Assembly (NCBI GenBank): GCA_041305085.1
Contig: JBFYMA010000053.1
Coordinates: 1-30,118 of the forward strand
Length of the DNA stretch: 30,118 nucleotides
Source of the DNA: SURF-58 sp041305085
GTDB lineage: Archaea; Nanobdellota; Nanobdellia; Woesearchaeales; UBA9642
Direction of reading: 5' to 3'
Under the pieces are notes generated by a model, which did no database searches, was not told the origin of the DNA, and was given only the letters and a program-made list of their open reading frames with translations. The first letter of the stretch is position 1; every line of letters begins with the position of its first letter. This document shows, in pieces, positions 14,478-20,612 of the stretch. Made by a program: the position numbers and the translations under genes.

Positions 14478-16238
14478 ATGATCTGTCTAAGAATGCCGTT
14501 GTGCGCCGTTGTTGGACACGTGGACCATGGAAAAAGCACTCTTCTTGATTTTATCAGGAGCACTGCTATTGTCAAGAGTGAGCCAGGGGCCATAACCCAG
14601 TCAATAGGTGCAAGCATAGTTCCAAAGGAAACAATAATGAAGCTTTCAGGAGAATTCATAAAAGCCTCAAAGCAGGGGCTCACTGTTCCGGGGCTTTTGT
14701 TTATAGATACTCCTGGCCATGCAGCATTCACCAGCCTCAGGAAACGCGGAGGAAATATAGCAGATATTGCAGTATTGGTTATTGATATAAATGAGGGATT
14801 CAAGCCGCAGACAATTGAGACCCTGGAAATATTGAAAAGCTTCAAGACTCCTTTTATTGTTGCTGCAAACAAAGTAGACCTTTTGCCTGGCTGGAGGAAG
14901 TTTGACAGCAAGCTTTTGAAAAGCATTTCAATGATGCCTGAAAATCTTCAGCAGGTTCTGGACACAAAAATTTACGAGCTTGTGGGAAAGCTTTCAGACT
15001 ATGGATTCAACAGTGAAAGATTTGACAGGATTGAGGATTTCACAAAACAGGTTGGAATAGTTCCTGTAAGTGCAAAAACAGGTGAAGGAATACCTGAATT
15101 GCTATTTGTAATTATAGGATTAGCACAAAAGTTCTTGGAAAACAATCTGAAGTGTGATGTGTCAGGATTTGCAAAAGGAACAATCCTCGAGGTTAAGGAG
15201 GAAAAAGGGCTTGGCTGCTGTGTTGACGCAATAATTTATGACGGCCATCTTTCTGTAAACGATACAATAATTATAGGAACTCTTTCAGAGCCAATAGTTA
15301 CAAAAGTAAGAGGTCTTTTTGAGCCTGCTCCATTGAGCGAGATGAGAGATAAAAAAAGCAGGTTTCTGAGCGTAAAAACAGTCAATGCAGCGGCAGGCGT
15401 TAGGGTAAGCGCTGTTGGAATGGAAGAGGCTGTTTCAGGAATGCCAATAATCTCAGCCAGTCAGGAAGACCTGGAAAAAGCAAAAGAGCAGGTAAAAAAA
15501 GAAGTCGAGGAAATACTCATAGAGACTGACCAAAAAGGAATAATAGTCAAAGCTGATTCTCTCGGCACACTGGAAGCGCTTGTAAAGCTTTTGCAGGAGC
15601 AGGGGGTTATGATTAGAAAAGCCACAATTGGAAACATAACCAAAAAGGATGTTGCTGACGCAGAGTCCAACATTGAGGAAGATCCTTTGACTGCAGTAAT
15701 TCTTGGATTCAATGTAAAGCTGGAGCCAAATGTAAGTCAGGGAAACGCAAAAATGATAACCAATAATATAATATACCACATAATAGATGACTACCAGAAG
15801 TGGAAAGAAGAAGAGCTTAAACGGCTTGAGGCAAAAGAATTGGATAACCTTGTCAGGCCTGTAAAAATTGAGATCATGAAAGGCTATGTTTTCAGGCAGA
15901 GCAATCCTGCAGTTGTTGGGGTTGATGTGATTTGCGGAACACTGAAAGTGGGGATGCCTTTGATGAAGAATGGCAAAAGAATAGGCAGTGCAAAAGCAAT
16001 CCAGAAAGACAAGGAGTCTGCCAGCAAAGCCGAAAAAGGAAGTCAGGTAGCTGTATCAATACCTGGAGGAGTTGTTGGGAGAAGCCTTTTTGAGGAAGAT
16101 ATACTTTTCAGCGATATACCTGAAAGCGATTTCAGGCAGATGAAAAAGCTAAAGCAGTACCTGACTGCTGATGAAAAGCAGGCAATAAAGGAAATTGCAG
16201 AAATATTCAGGCAGGAAAACAGCTTTTGGGGCGTTTGA
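14478..16238 (+). CDS. infB: Translation initiation factor aIF5B (IF2-type GTPase)
   Basis: 586 residues, the usual size of archaeal IF5B. This GTPase joins the ribosomal subunits and helps place initiator tRNA. The G domain begins almost at once: GHVDHGKS (13-20), the switch I region GAITQSIGAS, DTPGHAAF near 77 and NKVD near 131. Domain II (about 225-330) and the long helix plus C-terminal domain IV follow, ending in the typical KKLKQYLTADEKQAIKEIAE block. No intein and no bacterial-type N-terminal extension. The ATG at 14478 fits the TATA spacing; the ATG at 14493 would also leave the G domain intact. Confidence 0.96.
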   Translation: MICLRMPLCAVVGHVDHGKSTLLDFIRSTAIVKSEPGAITQSIGASIVPKETIMKLSGEFIKASKQGLTVPGLLFIDTPGHAAFTSLRKRGGNIADIAVLVIDINEGFKPQTIETLEILKSFKTPFIVAANKVDLLPGWRKFDSKLLKSISMMPENLQQVLDTKIYELVGKLSDYGFNSERFDRIEDFTKQVGIVPVSAKTGEGIPELLFVIIGLAQKFLENNLKCDVSGFAKGTILEVKEEKGLGCCVDAIIYDGHLSVNDTIIIGTLSEPIVTKVRGLFEPAPLSEMRDKKSRFLSVKTVNAAAGVRVSAVGMEEAVSGMPIISASQEDLEKAKEQVKKEVEEILIETDQKGIIVKADSLGTLEALVKLLQEQGVMIRKATIGNITKKDVADAESNIEEDPLTAVILGFNVKLEPNVSQGNAKMITNNIIYHIIDDYQKWKEEELKRLEAKELDNLVRPVKIEIMKGYVFRQSNPAVVGVDVICGTLKVGMPLMKNGKRIGSAKAIQKDKESASKAEKGSQVAVSIPGGVVGRSLFEEDILFSDIPESDFRQMKKLKQYLTADEKQAIKEIAEIFRQENSFWGV

Positions 16239-16334
16239 TGGAGCAAAAGCATTCTGGAGTGCTGGACAAAGAAAAAGTTCTGCTTTAAAAAGTGAGTTTT
16301 AGGTGTTTAACCTCTTCAATAGCTGATTAATAAC

Positions 16335-16344
16335 ACTTATAAAT
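16335..16344 (+). promoter_or_regulatory. TATA box for PUA-like gene
   Basis: ACTTATAAAT is centred about 27 bases before the ATG at 16366. The rest of 16239-16365 shows no gene. Confidence 0.55.
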
Positions 16345-16365
16345 GGAAATATTTTCATTTGCTCA

Positions 16366-16821
16366 ATGCAGCTAAAGATCCTGAACAGCAAAGAGAAGAA
16401 AAACCTGCTCAATATTCTCAGGGAGCAGTATGGATTTTATAAAGAGATGGATTATGTGTTTTTAGTGAATAAGAAAAACAAGATATACATCGTTGTAAGG
16501 GACATTGAGCGGCTTAGCCTGGAAAAAATGAGAGTAAACTCTTTTGGAATATATTTTGGAGAGCTGTACAATGATTCTGTCAGGCTGAGCATTGAAGGAA
16601 GCCAGATTATTGGAATGAATGCGTCAAAAAACGTCTTTTTGCTTTCTGACGAAGAGCTGGAAAAATGGATAAAAGGCCAGGATATTGAAACAGAAAAAGA
16701 GTTTAAAGGATTTGCAATAGTAAAGCACAAGAATGATTTTTATGCTTCTGGAAAAACTTCCAAAGGAAAGCTTTTAAATTATATTCCTAGAGCAAGGGCT
16801 TTAAAAGTTTTGAATGACTAG
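16366..16821 (+). CDS. Stand-alone PUA-like RNA-binding protein (RsmF/Nol1 C-terminal type)
   Basis: 151 residues. The C-terminal part, FKGFAIVKHKNDFYASGK followed by GKLLNYIPRARALKV (113-148), resembles the PUA-like domain at the end of Nol1/Nop2/RsmF cytosine-C5 RNA methyltransferases, where the pattern is G-x-x-x-V-K then G-x-x-x-N-Y-x-P-x-x-x-R. The N-terminal part (LKILNSKEKKNLLNILREQY) fits the pre-PUA helix of archaeal versions. No methyltransferase domain is attached, so it probably binds rRNA or tRNA on its own or assists a separate enzyme. Its 3' end overlaps the RelA-like gene on the opposite strand by 35 bases. Confidence 0.7.
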   Translation: MQLKILNSKEKKNLLNILREQYGFYKEMDYVFLVNKKNKIYIVVRDIERLSLEKMRVNSFGIYFGELYNDSVRLSIEGSQIIGMNASKNVFLLSDEELEKWIKGQDIETEKEFKGFAIVKHKNDFYASGKTSKGKLLNYIPRARALKVLND

Positions 16822-17992
16822 AAATTCCAAGATATGTTTTTGAATCCCTTATGCCTTTAAGAACCGGCGTATGATCAAACCCTTCTTCCTGCATAACTTT
16901 CAGTGTTTTGGCAAGATGGTTGTCTGCAATAAACAAATTATCAAAATATGCTTTGCCTTCTTGGTTGAATGCAACAAAAAACGCATATATAAGCCACGGC
17001 CAGCTTTCTTTCCTGAACTCAACAAACTCCACGCCTTGCTTTTTATTTTTAAACCTTTTTTTCTCTATTTCTATAAACTTGAGATGCTCTCTGATGCTTT
17101 CAGTCTTGTAATGCGCATCTTTTATATTTGGATCCATTTTTGTAAGCAGGTCAAGCTTTTCTGTTCTTATCTGCACTTCCCATGCATAGTTTCTTATTTT
17201 AAAAATACTTGTAAGCGTCTGATAGCCTGTTTTGCCAGGCGTATTAAGATAGTCTTTTATTGCAAGAGTTGATCCCTTAATTGGAGTTTCATCAATTACT
17301 TCTTTAATTTTTTCTTGCAGCGTTCTGCAAGCTACCATAGATTTCCGGGCTGTTTTTTTATCCTCTATTATGAACCTTAATCCTAAGGGATCTGTCAGCT
17401 GGTAGTACAGCTCTGAATCCATCATATCCTTGCCCTGCTCTTTCTGGAATCCGGTAAGATTGACAGCAAGCTTTATTGATTTTTGCTTTATTCTGGCGCT
17501 TGCAGATATTATGCCGTATTCATTTTTTTTGATTTTGTCTAACTCTGGATGCACAAAAAAAAATATGTCCTTGCTGACATTGAGCTTTTGACCACAGTTA
17601 GTTATAGGGCAGTCTGGCTCGCAATCATTAAAAAAGTTTTGTGTTTCGTCAATAAGTCTTTTGTATTCTTTGGCTGTGAGCTCTCTTATTGGTGCCCTTC
17701 TGAATGCTCCTTCGTAGTGGTTGTCGCAATACCCTGAAGACTCTATCCTCTCAACTAACTCCTGTCCTGGCATAATTTTTTTTAAAATATTTGGCATTAC
17801 TAATGCAAACAAGTCATTCTGGTATTTAGCGCACTCATCAACATATGCATGGTTTACCTTCAGAAGGTTCTGCATGGTGAACTCTTCTGTCGGAATTCTT
17901 TGTTCCTCCAGCGCTTTAGCTACTCTTGAAAGAAAGGGATTAATGGTTTTGGCCCTTTTAAATGCATATCCACCATATGGTTCTGCTGCCAT
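16787..17992 (-). CDS. RelA/SpoT-type (p)ppGpp synthetase-like nucleotidyltransferase
   Basis: 401 residues. The centre matches the RelA/SpoT synthetase fold in motif order: ARIKQKSI (R167, K169; ATP site), DPLGLRFI (D201, G204, R206; metal and nucleotide), IKDYLNTPGKTGYQTL (K246, D247, Y257; the G-loop that stacks the acceptor guanine) and WEVQIRT (E272, Q274, R276), then DAHYK (294-296). The usual His after GYQ(S/T)L is Thr261. Members transfer pyrophosphate from ATP to GDP/GTP; some relatives are toxins making ppApp or modifying tRNA. The first ~150 residues are not family-typical (several cysteines and His near 88-135), and 300-401 is unassigned. No HD domain is fused, but an HD-like gene lies directly upstream. 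Confidence covers the family, not the product. Confidence 0.85.
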   Translation of the reverse strand: MAAEPYGGYAFKRAKTINPFLSRVAKALEEQRIPTEEFTMQNLLKVNHAYVDECAKYQNDLFALVMPNILKKIMPGQELVERIESSGYCDNHYEGAFRRAPIRELTAKEYKRLIDETQNFFNDCEPDCPITNCGQKLNVSKDIFFFVHPELDKIKKNEYGIISASARIKQKSIKLAVNLTGFQKEQGKDMMDSELYYQLTDPLGLRFIIEDKKTARKSMVACRTLQEKIKEVIDETPIKGSTLAIKDYLNTPGKTGYQTLTSIFKIRNYAWEVQIRTEKLDLLTKMDPNIKDAHYKTESIREHLKFIEIEKKRFKNKKQGVEFVEFRKESWPWLIYAFFVAFNQEGKAYFDNLFIADNHLAKTLKVMQEEGFDHTPVLKGIRDSKTYLGISSHSKLLKPLL

Positions 17993-18023
17993 TTTTTTGG
18001 TTTTTGTTATTGAAAATTTTGCA

Positions 18024-18039
18024 GGGGTTTAATACCCCT
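18024..18039. promoter_or_regulatory. Dyad around the putative promoter of the RelA-like gene
   Basis: GGGGTTTAATACCCC is a five-to-six-base-pair inverted repeat with an AT core. On the minus strand the core reads TATTAAA, a TATA-like box about 40 bases before the ATG at 17992. A dyad wrapped round a TATA box could be a repressor site or simply a small hairpin. Confidence 0.4.
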
Positions 18040-18067
18040 TACTTTAAGTGTGAAATTCTTCAATTCC

Positions 18068-18182
18068 AAAAATGTGCCTTACAAGATTGCGAGCAAGTAA
18101 TATCCCAGAGGGATGCCAGCAATCCTTGATTGCTCTGCACCCCAACCTTGAGGTTGGGGATAAGCCTGAGCGGCGCATTTTT
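18068..18182. repeat. Structured intergenic repeat, copy R1
   Basis: 115 bases bounded by the inverted pair AAAAATGTGCC / GGCGCATTTTT. Inside are three hairpins in series: ATCCC-AGA-GGGAT (18102-18114), AGCAATC-CTT-GATTGCT (18118-18134) and CCCCAACC-TTGA-GGTTGGGG (18140-18159). Shared sequence with copy R2 extends a few bases outside the arms (TTCAATTCC before, GTTATTT after). It lies between the RelA-like and HD-like genes, and its right end sits one base from the stop of the latter. No open reading frame. Confidence 0.8.
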
Positions 18183-18183
18183 G

Positions 18184-19557
18184 TTATTTTTCTTCTGACA
18201 TTTTCAGGTCAAATACGTGGTCTTTGCCTGCAAGGTTGAAAACAGATGCAGTCTCCAGCCCTAAAAGAGTTCTGTATATTTCTTTTTTGTCAAAATTTTC
18301 TATTCTTGCAATAAACTCTTTGGTTCTTTCTGTGAAGTTATGGCTCAAAAAATTAGCCATCAGCTCTGTGTATCCATGAAACAGGGTATAATTTGGCTTT
18401 CCATTGTATCTTCTCTGTTTCAGGGTGCTTGTCCCCAAGAAGCCTGTTTCTGTAAATGTATAGAGAAGGCGCTTCCAGTAATCCTGTTTTCTTTTGCTGT
18501 CCATATAGCTGTCTTCAAACTTCTTCACTTCTTTTCTGGCTACCAGGTAATTTGTGGCAAGGTTTTGCTGCAGCTGGTTCCAGAGTATTTCTGTTTCGGG
18601 ATGCTCCTTTCTCCACTTTTTAAAATGTGTTTTCATTACTGTTGCGACATAAAATCCCTTAATAAGCTGCTTTATGAGATCCATTGCTTCTTTTTGGGGC
18701 TCATATCCTTCCAGTGTTGTTATGTTGTCTCCTGAATCACAGCCTTTGCAGGCTAATGCTATCTCCTGAATTTGCTTGTCAGCATCAAAGACAGGCGTAG
18801 ATTTTATTTTTTTTATTCCCTGAATATACTCCAGCCAGCCAACCCCTTTATTGCTTAGTATATACACTGCACTCATCATTACTGCTGTTTCTTCTGCAAA
18901 AGCCTTTAACAAGCCATCACCCAGAACTGTTCTTACTGTTTCAGAAAACTCTTTTTCCAGTTTTTCAAAGACTTCATCAGGATCCTGTTTTTCAATTGCT
19001 GCAGATTCTTCGATAATGTCGTGCAGTTTTGCAGCTCCCAACCCGCTCAGTATATATGAGTTTCCATCCCTTCTGGGTATTTCACAGCCTTTGGATTCGC
19101 ATTTTTTCTTATATATTACTCCGTCTATAAATTTATCTGCAGACTTAGCATACCTCTCGGCTGCGTTGAAACCGTGGATTGCGTAAGGAATCTTTCTGGT
19201 GATCCTTTCCATACCTTTGACTTTGTCTATAAGAAATTTTGAAACAACTATGTTGAACAACTTTTCTTCCTTGTTCATAATACTGAAAGCGTCGTTCCAG
19301 TTAGGATAAAGGCTTATTAGCTGCGGAAATATGTATAATAGGGAATTAATATCTGCTGTGCCTATTTGTTCTAAAGATTTGACAAGATTTGCAGCCTCTT
19401 TTTCGTTTGCAGGTTTGCCTGTACCTAAGTTATGGACAGCACTTACTTTTTCGTCGAGATCGTTCAGGTAGTCTTCTCTGGTCAGGCTCTTATGATTATT
19501 TGAAAGTATCCTGCTAAGCTCTTTCGGGTCCATTTGCTCGACTATTGATTCCAGCAT
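18184..19557 (-). CDS. Divergent HD-domain protein, candidate alarmone hydrolase half
   Basis: 457 residues, soluble. The middle resembles the RelA/SpoT/MESH1 hydrolase domain in residue order: AIHGFNAAERYAK (His128, first metal ligand), AAKLHDIIEES (His179-Asp180; family H-D-x-x-E-D), a helix with EKEFSETVRTVLGDGLLKAF where the family has F-G-x-x-V-x-x-x-V, and CKGCDSGDNITTLE (Asp274, Asn278; family K-x-x-D-R-x-x-N-x-x-T-L). An insertion with two cysteines (about 150-168) separates the first His from HD. The ~120 N-terminal and ~160 C-terminal residues are not recognised. A TATA box (19577-19590 on the minus strand) fits a leaderless start at 19557. The domain call is by eye and uncertain. 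Its place upstream of the synthetase-like gene strengthens it. Confidence 0.6.
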   Translation of the reverse strand: MLESIVEQMDPKELSRILSNNHKSLTREDYLNDLDEKVSAVHNLGTGKPANEKEAANLVKSLEQIGTADINSLLYIFPQLISLYPNWNDAFSIMNKEEKLFNIVVSKFLIDKVKGMERITRKIPYAIHGFNAAERYAKSADKFIDGVIYKKKCESKGCEIPRRDGNSYILSGLGAAKLHDIIEESAAIEKQDPDEVFEKLEKEFSETVRTVLGDGLLKAFAEETAVMMSAVYILSNKGVGWLEYIQGIKKIKSTPVFDADKQIQEIALACKGCDSGDNITTLEGYEPQKEAMDLIKQLIKGFYVATVMKTHFKKWRKEHPETEILWNQLQQNLATNYLVARKEVKKFEDSYMDSKRKQDYWKRLLYTFTETGFLGTSTLKQRRYNGKPNYTLFHGYTELMANFLSHNFTERTKEFIARIENFDKKEIYRTLLGLETASVFNLAGKDHVFDLKMSEEK

Positions 19558-19576
19558 TTTACTTGGTAATTATCCT

Positions 19577-19590
19577 CTATTTAAAAATAT
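19577..19590 (-). promoter_or_regulatory. TATA box for the HD-like gene
   Basis: On the minus strand ATATTTTTAAATAG is centred about 27 bases before the ATG at 19557, implying a separate leaderless transcript from this point. Confidence 0.55.
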
Positions 19591-19601
19591 AACTCTTATA
19601 A

Positions 19602-19615
19602 CCACTATTTAGTGG
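19602..19615. promoter_or_regulatory. Perfect 14-base dyad upstream of the HD-like promoter
   Basis: CCACTATTTAGTGG has six-base arms around TT. It lies directly between the stop of the PUA gene (19616) and the TATA box of the HD-like gene. An operator for the HD-like gene and a short terminator hairpin for the PUA gene are both possible. Confidence 0.35.
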
Positions 19616-20059
19616 CTATTTTATGCTCCAAACTTTGTCGCCGACATAATGAATATTTCTCACAACTTTTCCAGAAGTCATCTCCTGCATTTCCGTGCCT
19701 GAAAAAAGCGCAATTCCTACGCAAATGGGTTTGCTGTGCTTTTCGTCCCTCACAGCAATCAGCTCGTCTTTTTCAATGCTCTTATCAATCTTCACAATGC
19801 CCGGCCTCATGACATCTGCACCGTTTATCAGGAACTTTATTGCAGGCATATCAACAAAAACACTTTTAAGCATGTCTTTTTCCAGCAAAATCCTTAAATG
19901 GGGGATTATTCTGTTCTCAAAATGAAAAAAGAATGGCTTGCCATTCACAAAGATATTGTCTCCTTCAACTTCAACATTGTCTTTTTTTGAGAGCTCAAAA
20001 AAACTTATTTTGAAATTAAGCTCTTTTATATCACTTTTTCTAAGAGCGCGCTTTCCCAT
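19616..20059 (-). CDS. MCT-1/Tma20-like PUA-domain protein (COG2016 type)
   Basis: 147 residues. The C-terminal half is a PUA RNA-binding domain: KSVFVDMPAIKFLINGADVM (65-84), RPGIVKID, then GIALFSGTEM and a closing strand NIHYVGDKVW. The family pattern V-D-x-x-A-x-x-x-x-x-x-G-A-x-V-M-x-P-G is clear. Archaeal members pair this with an N-terminal pre-PUA domain (here 1-62, GKRALRKSDIKELN onward). Eukaryotic relatives (MCT-1, Tma20, ligatin/eIF2D) act on the small ribosomal subunit in re-initiation and recycling, so a ribosome-linked role is likely. It follows the 82-residue gene by 21 bases on the same strand. Confidence 0.88.
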   Translation of the reverse strand: MGKRALRKSDIKELNFKISFFELSKKDNVEVEGDNIFVNGKPFFFHFENRIIPHLRILLEKDMLKSVFVDMPAIKFLINGADVMRPGIVKIDKSIEKDELIAVRDEKHSKPICVGIALFSGTEMQEMTSGKVVRNIHYVGDKVWSIK

Positions 20060-20080
20060 TGTGAAAAATAATTCAAAAAA

Positions 20081-20329
20081 TTATTTTAGGATATCCTCTA
20101 TTGGCTTTTTCTTTTTTTCGCTTTTTGAAGCAGCTTCTGCCTCTTTTTGCAGGTCAACACCCATCTCTTTGAGCGCAGCTATGTGCATCTGCATGAGCTG
20201 CTCAACTATCTGCAGAATCCTGCTAAGCTCCTGCCTCTCCTTTGCCAATGTGCTTAAAGCTCCTTTGTGAAAGCCAACCTGCTCATCCTTTGATTCGCCT
20301 TGCTGTTTTTCTGTTTTTTTTGCCATCAT
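20081..20329 (-). CDS. Small charged coiled-coil-like protein
   Basis: 82 residues; the ATG at 20326, next to that at 20329, is equally possible. GGTGAT just upstream can act as a ribosome-binding site. A charged N-terminus (KKTEKQQGESKDEQ) leads to a long amphipathic helix (about 24-62, LAKERQELSRILQIVEQLMQ and on) and a lysine-rich tail ending PIEDILK. No cysteines, signal or membrane span. It is probably co-transcribed with the PUA protein downstream. I think similar short proteins recur in DPANN genomes, but I know no function. Confidence 0.7.
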   Translation of the reverse strand: MMAKKTEKQQGESKDEQVGFHKGALSTLAKERQELSRILQIVEQLMQMHIAALKEMGVDLQKEAEAASKSEKKKKPIEDILK

Positions 20330-20350
20330 ATCACCATCGATTTATTGAAC

Positions 20351-20462
20351 ATTGCGCAGGGTTGAATATCACAGAGTGATGCCAGCAATCTTTGATTGCT
20401 TTGCACCCCGCATGCTGAAAAGCAGAGCTTTTGGCATCCCTTTCAGGACTTTAGTGCGCAAT
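20351..20462. repeat. Structured intergenic repeat, copy R3 (divergent)
   Basis: 112 bases bounded by ATTGCGCA (20351-20358) and TGCGCAAT (20455-20462). It has the two left hairpins of the family, ATCAC-AGA-GTGAT (20368-20380) and AGCAATC-TTT-GATTGCT (20384-20400). The third is replaced by a longer hairpin, ATGC-AAAAGC-AGA-GCTTTT-GCAT (20412-20437). It is adjacent to copy R2, ten bases apart. No gene. Confidence 0.7.
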
Positions 20463-20472
20463 TTTCAATTCC

Positions 20473-20584
20473 AAAAATGCGCCTTCCATTAGCGAAGGCG
20501 TAATATCACAGAGTGATACCAGCAACATCTGTTGCTCTGTACCCCAACCTTGAGGTTTGGGATAAGCCTGAGCGGCGCATTTTT
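20473..20584. repeat. Structured intergenic repeat, copy R2
   Basis: 112 bases bounded by AAAAATGCGCC and GGCGCATTTTT. Hairpins in order: CGCCTTC/GAAGGCG (20480-20500, competing with the outer arm), TATCAC-AGA-GTGATA (20504-20518), AGCAAC-ATCT-GTTGCT (20521-20536) and CCCCAACC-TTGA-GGTTTGGG (20542-20561, one mismatch). The right half is almost identical to R1. It lies between the DHODH-like stop and R3. Confidence 0.8.
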
Positions 20585-20612
20585 GTTATTTATAAAGCTG
20601 AGAGATTGGCCC

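Noticed and set aside
16871..17272. Long plus-strand frames opposite the RelA-like gene
   Set aside because: They are antisense shadows; the minus-strand frame carries clear RelA/SpoT motifs.
18060..20590. The repeats as part of a CRISPR array or a complete transposon
   Set aside because: There are no evenly spaced short repeats with unique spacers and no transposase gene. Only three copies of a folded element are present.
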